From DATJLY01 sp035604615 (GTDB lineage: Bacteria > Pseudomonadota > Alphaproteobacteria > ATCC43930 > CGMCC-115725), in the NCBI GenBank assembly GCA_035604615.1, contig DATNID010000012.1:62001-126000 (forward strand): a stretch of 64,000 bases of DNA, written 5' to 3'. This document shows, piece by piece, positions 25,627-33,696 of this stretch. A program made the position numbers and the translations under genes. Below the pieces are notes generated by a model, which saw only the letters and a program-made list of their open reading frames with translations, made no database searches and was not told the origin of the DNA. The stretch's first letter is position 1. Each line of letters begins with the position of its first letter.

Positions 25627-26406
25627 CTAGGTCCCGGCGACGAGCGCGGCGATGGCGTCGAGCACCGCTTCCGGCTTCTCGACATGCGGCGAGTGCGCCG
25701 TGCCCGCGACCATGACGACCGTGGAGCCGGGAATGAGCGCCTGGAACGCGGCCGCATAGTCGGGCGGAATGATCCCGTCGCGGTCGCCCCACACGATCCG
25801 CGTCGGGACCGCGATGCGGTGCATCCATTTGCGCAGATGCGGATTGAAGAAGCGCGGCTGCCACGCGAGCCGCGCCGCCGCCACGCGGTTGAGCGCGAGC
25901 TGCTCCTGCATCGCCGGCGTGAGCGACATCGCGAGCTGCATCTCGATCATCTTGGGGTCGGCGAAGGCCGCGCGCACCACATCCTCGCGGTCCATCACCA
26001 GAATATCCGCGATCGGCTTGCCCTTGATGCGAATGCCGGCGGCGTCGATCAAGGTCAGCGTCTTGAGCCGCGCGGCCGAACGCACCGCCAGCTCGCACGC
26101 GATCCAACCGCCCATCGAATGTCCGACCAGATGGACCCCGTCGAGCCCGAGCGCGTCGATGAGGTCGAGATAGAAATATGCCAAGTCGCCGACTTCGTCG
26201 AGCCAGTCCGGCGTCGAGGAGCGGCCGAAGCTCGGATGATCGGGCGCGATCACCTCGAACCGGTCGGAGAGCGCGTCGAAGAAGCGCAGCCAGCCGGGGA
26301 ATCCGTTGGCGCCGTGGAGGAAGAGCAGCGGCGCCCCATGCCCCGCGCGGCGCAGCAGCAGGCGGCAGCCGTCGAGCTCGAGGATGGACTCGGTCGGTTG
26401 GGCCAT
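25627..26406 (-). CDS. alpha/beta hydrolase
   Basis: A 259-residue alpha/beta-hydrolase with oxyanion HG in LFLHGANGFPG (near 32), Ser in GHSMGGW (near 98), acid in WGDRDGIIPP (near 206) and His in AHSPHVEKPE (near 238). It is similar in length and motif order to the hydrolase at 14670 and, like it, lies between two LLM genes. Its stop is four bases past the stop of the LLM gene at 24427. No strong ribosome site precedes the ATG. Confidence 0.82.
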   Translation of the reverse strand: MAQPTESILELDGCRLLLRRAGHGAPLLFLHGANGFPGWLRFFDALSDRFEVIAPDHPSFGRSSTPDWLDEVGDLAYFYLDLIDALGLDGVHLVGHSMGGWIACELAVRSAARLKTLTLIDAAGIRIKGKPIADILVMDREDVVRAAFADPKMIEMQLAMSLTPAMQEQLALNRVAAARLAWQPRFFNPHLRKWMHRIAVPTRIVWGDRDGIIPPDYAAAFQALIPGSTVVMVAGTAHSPHVEKPEAVLDAIAALVAGT

Positions 26407-26508
26407 GTCCGCTACGCCGCCACGTTATCCATGATCGCTCCCCCGGCCCGTCGCCGGATTCGACCGGGTTATGCTAGTGTTGTCAATCGATGCGCGGAGA
26501 GGGACACC

Positions 26509-27570
26509 ATGAAATTCGGCTATTTCACCTTGAGCGACAACCACTACACCAACAACACGCGGACCCCCAACGCCCTCGTCATGGATATCGTCGACGAGGC
26601 GCTCTACGCCGAGACGTTGGGCTACAATTCGGCCTGGCTCGGCGAGCATCATTTCAACTCGCTCGGCATCCTGTCCTGCCCCGACATCGCGCTCGCCTAT
26701 ATCGCCGCCCGCACCAAGCATATCCGCCTCGCGCCCGCGGTCACGGTGCTGCCGATCCACCATCCGATCCGGGTCGCCGAGCAATGGGCCACGCTCGACC
26801 TCCTGAGCGGCGGGCGCGTCGATTTCGCCACCGGGCGCGGCTACGACCGCGGGGAATACCTGCCCTTCAAGGCGCCTTTCGACGACAACACCACCGCCTT
26901 CGCCGAGGGGCTCGATGTCCTCAACCGGCTGTGGTCGAGCGACCAGCCCATTTCGCATCACGGCAAGTATTACGACTTCGACAACGTCGCGATCACGCCG
27001 CAGCCCGTGCAGCGGCCCATCCCGATCGGCATCGCGTCCTTCTCGCGTCCCACCATCGAGCTCGCCGGCCGCTATGGCTTCGGCCTCGTCATCGCCGCCT
27101 TCGCCGCGACCATCACCCTGGGCGGCGTGGCGCAAGCGGTGGGCTATTACCAGGAAGCCTGCGCCAAGAATGGCAAGAAGCCCGGCCGGATGGTGTCGAG
27201 CTATTTCATCCATTTCGCCGACACGCCGGAAGAGGAGCGCGCGGCGCGCGAGCGGCAGTTGCGCTATTCGCGGGAATGCGGCGGCGCGGTCTCGCCCGGC
27301 ACCCGCGACACCGCGCCCAAGAGCTACGACTACTATCACGATTTCAAGGACAAAATGCGCAGCGCGGGGCCGGAGAAACTCGACTCGCGCGCGGTGCTGC
27401 TCGGCAAGTCGCCGCAGATCATCGACACGCTCAAGACCATGGAGGCGCTGGGCTTCGACGAGATCATCCTCTACTTCAATGTCGGCCTGAAGCCGCATTC
27501 GCAGGTCAAGGACGAAATGGCGCGCTTCATGGCGGAGGTGGCGCCGTCCTTCGCGGGCGCTTATACTTGA
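26509..27570 (+). CDS. LLM class flavin-dependent oxidoreductase
   Basis: A 353-residue luciferase-like monooxygenase of a different subgroup from the three paralogs above. The N-terminus is MKFGYFTLSDNHY, then LGEHHFNSLG (near 45), VTVLPIHHPIRVAEQWA (near 80) and GRVDFATGRGYDRGE (near 103), closer to alkanal-monooxygenase-type enzymes. The ATG at 26509 has GGAGAGGG upstream; a longer open frame runs through the hydrolase on the other strand and is ignored. It is followed after 36 bases by an HD-domain protein, and the two are probably co-transcribed. Confidence 0.83.
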   Translation: MKFGYFTLSDNHYTNNTRTPNALVMDIVDEALYAETLGYNSAWLGEHHFNSLGILSCPDIALAYIAARTKHIRLAPAVTVLPIHHPIRVAEQWATLDLLSGGRVDFATGRGYDRGEYLPFKAPFDDNTTAFAEGLDVLNRLWSSDQPISHHGKYYDFDNVAITPQPVQRPIPIGIASFSRPTIELAGRYGFGLVIAAFAATITLGGVAQAVGYYQEACAKNGKKPGRMVSSYFIHFADTPEEERAARERQLRYSRECGGAVSPGTRDTAPKSYDYYHDFKDKMRSAGPEKLDSRAVLLGKSPQIIDTLKTMEALGFDEIILYFNVGLKPHSQVKDEMARFMAEVAPSFAGAYT

Positions 27571-27606
27571 TAGAGATACGCCCCTCTGCGGCAGGAGATT
27601 CCGACC

Positions 27607-28368
27607 ATGGCGACGATGACTTCGCTTTCCGAACGGGCCGACGAGCTCGAGCTGAAGATGAGCGACGAGCTCGACGTGCTCCTCACCAAGTCGGCGCTCG
27701 CCAACATGGAGGATGGAAATCTCGGCGCCGTCGGCATGGGCATCGACAATCTAAGGGCGCATCCCGGCAAGCTGTTCCTGATCGGCGACGATCCGCGCCT
27801 CCCCAAGATGCCGGAAAAGCCGACCTTGATGGATTTCTTCAAGTACCGCGCCCGCGGCAGCAACCACCTGCTGCAGAGCGGCATGCACGCCTTGAAGGCC
27901 GGCATGCCCGAGACCACGATCACCGCCTGCCTGCTGCACGACATCGCCAACGGGTTCTTCCTCAAGAGCGACCACGGCTATTGGGGCGCGCAGCTGATCG
28001 AGCCCTATGTCAGCGAGGAAGTGAGCTGGGCCATCCGCGCACACCAGGCGCTGCGCTTCTTCCCCGACGAGTCGGTGGGATATTCCTACCCCGCGCTCTA
28101 CACCGCCTATTTCGGCGCCGACTACGTGCCCGACGACTACATCCAGCAGGCCTACTCGAAGGCGCGCGCCCACAAATGGTACATGACGTCGCGCATGATC
28201 ACGGTGCACGACATCTATTCCTTCGACCCCAACGCCAAGGTCAGCTGGGAGCCGTTCGTCGACATCCTTGGCCGCAACTTCCGCGACCCGCCCGAAGGGC
28301 TGGGCTACGACAACAGCCCGGTCGCGCATATGTGGCGCACCATCCGGCGTCCGACCAAGTATCTCTGA
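27607..28368 (+). CDS. HD-domain protein, possible diiron oxygenase or phosphohydrolase
   Basis: A 253-residue soluble helical protein. Potential metal ligands fall in HD-superfamily order: H87/H94, HD at 111-112, H123 (SDHGYWG), H146 (IRAHQAL) and a late Asp at 202 or 207. HD-domain phosphohydrolases need fewer His, whereas a pattern with extra His after the HD pair is also seen in the mixed-valent diiron oxygenases (PhnZ, myo-inositol oxygenase). It follows an LLM flavin enzyme, which suits an oxidative role. There is no recognisable nucleotide-binding feature. The assignment to the HD fold is by eye and the catalytic class is open. Confidence 0.6.
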   Translation: MATMTSLSERADELELKMSDELDVLLTKSALANMEDGNLGAVGMGIDNLRAHPGKLFLIGDDPRLPKMPEKPTLMDFFKYRARGSNHLLQSGMHALKAGMPETTITACLLHDIANGFFLKSDHGYWGAQLIEPYVSEEVSWAIRAHQALRFFPDESVGYSYPALYTAYFGADYVPDDYIQQAYSKARAHKWYMTSRMITVHDIYSFDPNAKVSWEPFVDILGRNFRDPPEGLGYDNSPVAHMWRTIRRPTKYL

Positions 28369-28401
28369 GGCGCGTCAACGCCATCGGTCCAGGCGAAACC
28401 G

Positions 28402-28501
28402 CCGTGCGTCCTTCGACTACGCTTCGCTCCGCTCAGGATGAGGAGAAATTTTACCTCATCCTGAGCGGAGCCCCGAAGGGGCGTAGTCGAAGGACGCACG
28501 G
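28402..28501. repeat. palindromic intergenic repeat, copy D (best-preserved)
   Basis: CCGTGCGTCCTTCGACTACGC at 28402 is mirrored by GCGTAGTCGAAGGACGCACGG ending at 28501, with CCGCTCAGGATGAGG facing CCTCATCCTGAGCGG at the centre and an AT-rich loop. The copy lies between convergent genes, where its RNA hairpin could terminate transcription in both directions. Confidence 0.9.
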
Positions 28502-28519
28502 CATCTCCGCGACGTAAAT

Positions 28520-29371
28520 CTAACGCGCTTTGACGTGCTCCAGGAAGTGGAGCACGTCCTGGGTGAACTGCGCCGGGTCCTGCAGGAACGAGAAGTGGCT
28601 GACGCCGGGCTCGAGGAGCAATCCGGCCTCGGGGATCTGGCTCGCCATGAACTCGGTGTTCTCGCGCTTGATCGCCTCGTCGTGGTCGGCGTCGACGATC
28701 CAGGTCGGAACCGTGATGGCGCGGAGCTGCTCGGCGGTGAAATTCGGCTGGGTCGCCCACATCTTGCCGATCTGGTCGAGGAAGGGCTTGTAGTCGCGTG
28801 GCGTCGGCGACAATTTTTCGTATTCCTTCTCGGCGCGCGCGATATAGGCGTTGAAAACCGGGCTCTTGTCGATGTCGGCGACGCCGCTCGGGTCGGAATT
28901 GGCGGCGAACGCGAACAGCTTCGTCAGCCGCTCGGGATGATGGATGGCGATGTCGAGGCCCAGGATCGCGCCGTCGCTCCAGCCGACGATCGCGGCCTTG
29001 CGGATTTTCAAGCGATCCATCAGCGCCAATACGTCCGACGCCATCAAATCATAGCCGAAGGGTTGCGCGTCGCGGGTGCTGCGCCCGTGGCCGCGGCTGT
29101 CCATGACGATGACGCGATAGCGCTTCGCCAGCGCCGGCACCTGGTTGCCCCAGTAATTAGCGTTCGCGAGTCCGCCATGCAGCAGGATCACGGGCTCGCC
29201 CCGGCCGAACTCGGCGTACCAGATGCGGATGCCGTTGACCGAAGCGGTGCCGCTCTGCGCCGCCTTGGGCAAAGTCGGCGTCGGCGGCAGGGTCATCCAT
29301 GGCGGCTCGGCCCAGGCCGCGCGCGACGCGAGCGCGGCGACGAGGCAAACAAGGATCGCGAAGCGGCGCAT
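28520..29371 (-). CDS. secreted alpha/beta hydrolase
   Basis: A 283-residue protein with an N-terminal signal peptide (residues 1-21, cut after ASRAAWA) and an alpha/beta-hydrolase domain. Oxyanion HGG is in ILLHGGLANANYW (near 65), Ser nucleophile in GWSDGAIL (near 131), acid near 222 (DADHDEA), and His near 251 (GVSHFSF). GHGRS near 95 and the GWSDGG-like elbow resemble periplasmic esterase/hydrolase relatives of the prolyl-aminopeptidase group. It is four bases downstream of the cytochrome/propeller gene at 29375, so the two exported proteins are probably co-transcribed. Confidence 0.82.
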   Translation of the reverse strand: MRRFAILVCLVAALASRAAWAEPPWMTLPPTPTLPKAAQSGTASVNGIRIWYAEFGRGEPVILLHGGLANANYWGNQVPALAKRYRVIVMDSRGHGRSTRDAQPFGYDLMASDVLALMDRLKIRKAAIVGWSDGAILGLDIAIHHPERLTKLFAFAANSDPSGVADIDKSPVFNAYIARAEKEYEKLSPTPRDYKPFLDQIGKMWATQPNFTAEQLRAITVPTWIVDADHDEAIKRENTEFMASQIPEAGLLLEPGVSHFSFLQDPAQFTQDVLHFLEHVKAR

Positions 29372-29374
29372 GCG

Positions 29375-30967
29375 CTATTCGGCGAGGTAGAAGTAGCCCA
29401 CCTTGTTGTTGGAGGGCGAGCCGAACCACATCCGTCCCTGGTCGTCGAGATAGAACTCGCGCATCGAGTTCTCCGATTGCGGCACCGGGTATTGCGTGAC
29501 CTTGCCGGTCGCGGGATCGAGCCGCCCGACATAGTCCATGTGCTCGGACGAGAACCAGATGCGGTGATCGCGATCGATGCCGAGCGCATAGGGCGACGCC
29601 TCGGGGCCGGGCAGGTCGTACTCGGTGAAGCGCTCGGTCTTGGGATCGAAATGGCCGAGCTTTCCCGCTACGAACTCGCAGAACCACACCGTGCCGTCGC
29701 TGTCGATCTGGATGCGGCGCGGGAAGGCCTTGGCGGTCGGCACCTGCCACTTGGTCACGTGCAGGGTCTGGGGATCGATCTTGCCGATCTCGCCCTGCGG
29801 CGTGAATTCGGCGAACCACACCGTGGCGTCGCTGGCGAGTGCGATGCCGTAGGCGGACGGGACCTCGGGGACCGGGGTGAACTTGCCGGTCTCGTTGTTG
29901 TAGCGCGACAGCGGGCCGCCGGTGGACCAGACGTCGCCGTTGGGCGCGACGCGCAGCGTGTGCTTCGAGCCGCCGCCCAGCGTGTTCTCCTTGCCCGGCA
30001 GATAGGCGTCCTGGAACTCGGTGATCTTCTGCGTCCCCGGGTCCCAGCGACCGATCTTGTTGGAGCCCTGCTCGGTGAACCACACCGACCCGTCTTGCGC
30101 AGGCACCGCGGAGTGAATGGCCGCGGTCCCGATATTGGGCGCCTTGAATTCCTTCACCTCGCCGGTCTTGGGATCGAGCCGGCCGATCGCGTTGGCGTCG
30201 CCGTAGTAGGGAATCCAGTAGTGGCCGTCCTTGTCGGGGAAGGCGCTCCACGGCATGCGGTTGGGACCGGGCATGTCGTATTCGACATAGACGATCTTCA
30301 TCGCCTCGTCGCCGAACGGCCCGAGCTTCACGTCGGCGTATTTCGGCAAGGTGGTCGGGTCCGGCAGCTTGGAATTGGGCCCGAACAGGTCGGTGAGATA
30401 CTGGACCACGTCGGTCTCGTCCTGGTCGTTGAATTGCCCGACCGTGGCGAGGAAGAAATGCATCGACTGGACCATGTAGTCGACCAGCGCACGCCACTGG
30501 GTCTCGTCGTGCGGCGCGTTGGCCGCCATGCGGGTCTCGAACCCGTGGCAGGCAAAACATTTGGTGAACAGCGCCTTCTTGCCCTTCCCCTCGGGCAGCA
30601 GCACGCCACCCTGGTAGAGCGACAATTCGCTCCACGCGACCGGCGCCTTCGCGACCGCGAAGTCCATGGCGAGCGTTTGGTCGGCGGCGACGCTGGCACG
30701 GGAAGGCGCGTCGCCCTTGAGCCCGGTGGCCCTGGCCCAGACCTCGTAATCGCCGGCCGGAAGATTGGGCACGCGATAATGGCCCTGACGGTCGGACAGC
30801 ACGCTGACCATCATCTTGGTCTGTGCGTTCTGCGCCTGCACGAACACGCCCGCGACCGGCGCCTGGTCCGGCCCCTTGACCGTGCCGCTGATCGTGCCGG
30901 CATTGGCGAGCGACGCGAGCACGACCAGCATCCCGGCTCCGCCCAAGCTCTTATCCATTCTGCGCAT
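29375..30967 (-). CDS. secreted three-domain protein: carboxypeptidase-regulatory-like, cytochrome c, Vgb-like beta-propeller
   Basis: A 530-residue exported protein. After the signal segment (to about residue 23) comes a beta-sandwich of the carboxypeptidase regulatory-like type (about 24-105; GTVKGPDQAPVAGVFV, PAGDYEVWA). It is followed by a single c-type heme motif CFACH at 137-141 and then a propeller of repeated (V/I)WF-x-E-x-x-x-x-K-(I/L)-G-R/H-(F/L)-D-P units (about 225-525), as in virginiamycin B lyase. The lyase active-site residues could not be confirmed by eye. A heme domain argues for electron transfer or redox sensing, not antibiotic cleavage. The start at 30967 follows GGGGGCG. 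Confidence 0.82.
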   Translation of the reverse strand: MRRMDKSLGGAGMLVVLASLANAGTISGTVKGPDQAPVAGVFVQAQNAQTKMMVSVLSDRQGHYRVPNLPAGDYEVWARATGLKGDAPSRASVAADQTLAMDFAVAKAPVAWSELSLYQGGVLLPEGKGKKALFTKCFACHGFETRMAANAPHDETQWRALVDYMVQSMHFFLATVGQFNDQDETDVVQYLTDLFGPNSKLPDPTTLPKYADVKLGPFGDEAMKIVYVEYDMPGPNRMPWSAFPDKDGHYWIPYYGDANAIGRLDPKTGEVKEFKAPNIGTAAIHSAVPAQDGSVWFTEQGSNKIGRWDPGTQKITEFQDAYLPGKENTLGGGSKHTLRVAPNGDVWSTGGPLSRYNNETGKFTPVPEVPSAYGIALASDATVWFAEFTPQGEIGKIDPQTLHVTKWQVPTAKAFPRRIQIDSDGTVWFCEFVAGKLGHFDPKTERFTEYDLPGPEASPYALGIDRDHRIWFSSEHMDYVGRLDPATGKVTQYPVPQSENSMREFYLDDQGRMWFGSPSNNKVGYFYLAE

Positions 30968-31056
30968 GATCGCCCCCGTCCGACGCCGATGCCGGAATTC
31001 TAGGCAAGACCGCGAAATTCGCAATGACCGAGCCGCGCCGGCCACCGTCCTCGGCA

Positions 31057-31085
31057 GAGACAGGACGCGATCCGGGCCTTATACT
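31057..31085 (+). promoter_or_regulatory. predicted promoter of the inositol-lipid operon (GAGACA-N17-TATACT)
   Basis: GAGACA (31057-31062) and TATACT (31080-31085) are separated by 17 bases in the 191-base gap between divergent genes. TATACT is the best -10 match seen in the window. A start near 31092 would give a leader of about 65 bases. Confidence 0.5.
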
Positions 31086-31158
31086 TTCGCGCGTGCGGAG
31101 ACCCCGGCGCGCGTCCGGGCAACGGCGACAGAAGAATGGCAGGGGGATTTCGTTAGGC

Positions 31159-32295
31159 ATGCCTAATAAAATCAGGGTGGCGATCGTTGGCGTCGGCAAT
31201 TGCGCCAGCTCGCTCGTGCAAGGCGTGGAGTATTACCGCAATCGCCAGGCGGTGGCGCTCGACGGGCTCATGCACCCGTCGATCGGCGGCTATGGCTGCG
31301 CCGACATCGAGTTCGTCGCGGCCTTCGACGTCGACCGGCGCAAGATCGGCCGCCCGCTGGAGGAGGCGATCTTCGCCAAGCCCAACTGCACGCGCGTGTT
31401 CCAGAGCGCGCTGCCGGTCTCGAACGTGATCGTGCAGGCCGGGCCGGTGCTGGACGGCATCGCCGCGCACATGGCCGACTATCCCGACGACGTGGCGTTC
31501 CGCTCGGCCGAGCTCGAACCCACCGACATCGCCGCTGCGCTGCGCAAGTCGCGGGCCGAGGTGCTGCTGTGCTATCTGCCGGTCGGCTCGGAGCGGGCGG
31601 CACGGCATTACGCCCAGGCCTGCCTCGATGCCGGCGTCGGCATGGTCAACTGCATCCCGGTGTTTCTCGCCTCCGACCCGGAATGGGCGCGGCGCTTCCG
31701 CGACGCCGGCCTGCCGATCATCGGCGACGACGTCAAGAGCCAGGTCGGAGCGACCATCGTTCACCGCGCGCTGGCACGGCTTTTCGCAGACCGCGGCGTC
31801 GCGCTCGACCGCACCTACCAGCTCAACACCGGCGGCAATACCGATTTTCTCAACATGCTCGAGCGTGACCGCCTCAAGTCGAAGAAGCAGTCCAAGACCG
31901 AAGCAGTGCAGTCGCAATTGGACGGGCGGCTCGATTCGCGCAACATCCACGTCGGCCCGTCCGATTACGTGCCGTGGCAGCTCGACAACAAGATCGGCTT
32001 CATCCGCCTCGAAGGGCGCGGCTTCGGCGGCGCGCCGATTGAGATCGAGCTGCGCCTCTCGGTGCAGGATTCGCCCAACAGCGCCGGCGTCGTCATCGAC
32101 GCGATCCGCTGCATCAAGCTCGCGCTGGAGCGCGGCGTGGCCGGGCCGCTGATCGGACCCTCGGCCTATTACATGAAGAATCCGCCGCGCCAGTTCCGCG
32201 ACAGCGTCGCGCGCGAGGCGTGCGATGCCTTCATCGATGGCCGCGAATTCGATCTGCCCGAGGAGCTGGCGTCGCGCTCGGGCGTGGCGGACTGA
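31159..32295 (+). CDS. ino1: myo-inositol-1(3)-phosphate synthase
   Basis: A 378-residue NAD-dependent isomerase that turns glucose 6-phosphate into inositol 3-phosphate. The Rossmann loop VAIVGVGNCASSLVQG begins near residue 7. QLNTGGNTDFLNML near 215 and the Lys-rich LKSKKQSKTEAV near 239 belong to the conserved catalytic core. The length fits the short prokaryotic (actinobacterial/archaeal) type, not the longer eukaryotic type. The ATG at 31159 gives the family N-terminus (PNKIRVAIVG); the longer open frame is not conserved-looking. It heads a six-gene run to 36897 with four-base overlaps, suggesting that inositol phosphate feeds the rest. Confidence 0.92.
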   Translation: MPNKIRVAIVGVGNCASSLVQGVEYYRNRQAVALDGLMHPSIGGYGCADIEFVAAFDVDRRKIGRPLEEAIFAKPNCTRVFQSALPVSNVIVQAGPVLDGIAAHMADYPDDVAFRSAELEPTDIAAALRKSRAEVLLCYLPVGSERAARHYAQACLDAGVGMVNCIPVFLASDPEWARRFRDAGLPIIGDDVKSQVGATIVHRALARLFADRGVALDRTYQLNTGGNTDFLNMLERDRLKSKKQSKTEAVQSQLDGRLDSRNIHVGPSDYVPWQLDNKIGFIRLEGRGFGGAPIEIELRLSVQDSPNSAGVVIDAIRCIKLALERGVAGPLIGPSAYYMKNPPRQFRDSVAREACDAFIDGREFDLPEELASRSGVAD

Positions 32296-32314
32296 CCAGG
32301 AATGCGCAACCCGG

Positions 32315-32998
32315 ATGAAGCAGCCGATCGAGACGGTGCTGTTTGATTTCGGCGGCACGCTCGACGCCGACGGATTGGCGTGGAAGGAGCGCTTCCATGC
32401 GCAGTACCGGGCCGAGGGGCTGGACATGACCCCGGAGTCTTTCGCCCGCGCCTTCTATGCCGCGGACGACGCGCTGGCGGGACGCCTGCCGCGCGACGCC
32501 GACCTTGCCGTCACCGTGCATCGCCTCGCCGCCGGCCTCGACCAGGAACTGGCACGGCGTGACGCAAGGCGCGTCGCGGAGCGCTTCCTGGCCGAGGCGG
32601 ATGCCGCCTTTGCCCGGAACCGGCCCGTGCTCGAAGCGTTGCAAGCGCGCTATCGGCTGGGCATTGTCTCGAACTTCTACGGCAATCTCGAAGCGGTGTG
32701 CCGCGGCGCTGGCCTCGCGCCGCACTTCGCCGTCATCGTCGATAGCCACAAGGTCGGCGCGGCGAAGCCCGACGCGGCGATCTTTCGCGCCGCGCTCGAG
32801 CCGCTCGGCGCCCGGCCCGAGACGACGCTCCTGGTCGGCGACTCGCTGCCCCGCGACCGCGAGGGCGCGCGGCGCCTGGGCATGGGCTTCGTCTGGATCG
32901 CGCCCCGCGACGTGCGGGACGCCGCCGCCGCGGCGGGTGACGCGCTCGACCACCAAGCGATCGCGCGCCTCGGCGAGCTGGCGGAGTTGCTGATGTGA
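32315..32998 (+). CDS. HAD family hydrolase (phosphatase)
   Basis: A 227-residue haloacid-dehalogenase-type phosphatase. Motif I DFGGTLD (near 11) has Gly where many members have the second Asp (DxD becomes DFG), so the general acid Asp is shifted or missing. Motif II is VSNF (near 118), motif III Lys in GAAKPD (near 150), and motif IV GDSLPRD (near 185). It may dephosphorylate an inositol phosphate or a downstream phospho-intermediate. It starts 19 bases after the ino1 gene with only a weak ribosome site, and its end overlaps the next gene. Confidence 0.82.
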   Translation: MKQPIETVLFDFGGTLDADGLAWKERFHAQYRAEGLDMTPESFARAFYAADDALAGRLPRDADLAVTVHRLAAGLDQELARRDARRVAERFLAEADAAFARNRPVLEALQARYRLGIVSNFYGNLEAVCRGAGLAPHFAVIVDSHKVGAAKPDAAIFRAALEPLGARPETTLLVGDSLPRDREGARRLGMGFVWIAPRDVRDAAAAAGDALDHQAIARLGELAELLM

Positions 32999-33696
32999 CC
33001 GGCGCGGCCGCACACCAGATCCGGCGCGGCGGCATCATCGCCGCCGGCGAAGGCAGCCGCCTGCGCGGCCACGGCTTGAGCGGCAGCAAGCCCATGGTCC
33101 GGGTCCGCGGCCGTCCGCTCATTTCGCACGCGGTCGACCGGTTTCGCGCCGCCGGCATCCGCGCGCTCACGATCATCATCAACGAGGCGAGCGACGATTG
33201 CCGGCACTGGCTCGAGCACAACACCGGCGATCTCGACCTCGACCTGATCATGCGCACCACACCCTCGTCCTATGCCAGTTTCGCGCTGGTGGCGGGCCGG
33301 CTCGCCGGCGCGCCCGCCGTGGTCACGACCGTCGATACGATCATGCCGAGCGCGGATTTCCGCGGCTTCGTCGCCGCTTCTGCGCGCTTTCCCGACGACG
33401 CCGTGGTGCTCGGCCTGACCGATCTCGTCGATGACGAGGCGCCGCTATGGGCCGCGCTCGACCCGGGCGACGGACGCATCCGCCGCCTCGGCGGCGACGG
33501 CGGCCTCCATGTCACCGCCGGCCTTTACGTCCTGCCCGCGCGTCTTCCGACCGCGCCCGCCGCGGGCTTCGCGCGTCTGCGCGACTACCTCGACTGGCTG
33601 GTCTCCAGCGGCGCGCCGGTCCATGGTGTCGTCTTGCCGCGCGTCTTCGACATCGACCGGGCGCGCGACATCGCGGCGGCGGAGCGCGCGCGATGA
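32995..33696 (+). CDS. nucleotidyltransferase, likely CTP:inositol/cyclitol-phosphate cytidylyltransferase
   Basis: A 233-residue single-domain nucleotidyltransferase. The loop IIAAGEGSRL (14-23) and the SKPM motif (K32) form the NTP site, and TTVDTIM (D114) supplies the metal-binding Asp. It belongs to the fold that makes NDP-sugars, CDP-inositol and CDP-alditols. Inositol is inferred from the synthase upstream and the CDP-alcohol phosphotransferase at 36894; the base preference cannot be read from the motif. The GTG start lies inside the end of the HAD gene. The stop overlaps the next ATG (ATGA). Confidence 0.78.
   Translation: MTGAAAHQIRRGGIIAAGEGSRLRGHGLSGSKPMVRVRGRPLISHAVDRFRAAGIRALTIIINEASDDCRHWLEHNTGDLDLDLIMRTTPSSYASFALVAGRLAGAPAVVTTVDTIMPSADFRGFVAASARFPDDAVVLGLTDLVDDEAPLWAALDPGDGRIRRLGGDGGLHVTAGLYVLPARLPTAPAAGFARLRDYLDWLVSSGAPVHGVVLPRVFDIDRARDIAAAERAR

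Noticed and set aside
13318..28501. CRISPR array
   Set aside because: The repeats are palindromic, about 100 bases long and kilobases apart, with no short spacers and no cas genes.
28535..31003. 822-residue plus-strand open frame
   Set aside because: Antisense to the secreted hydrolase and the cytochrome/propeller gene; repeats in the translation mirror the propeller repeats.
30968..31158. Riboswitch in the leader of the inositol operon
   Set aside because: GC-rich hairpins are present but no known riboswitch core motif was seen; only the promoter is supported.
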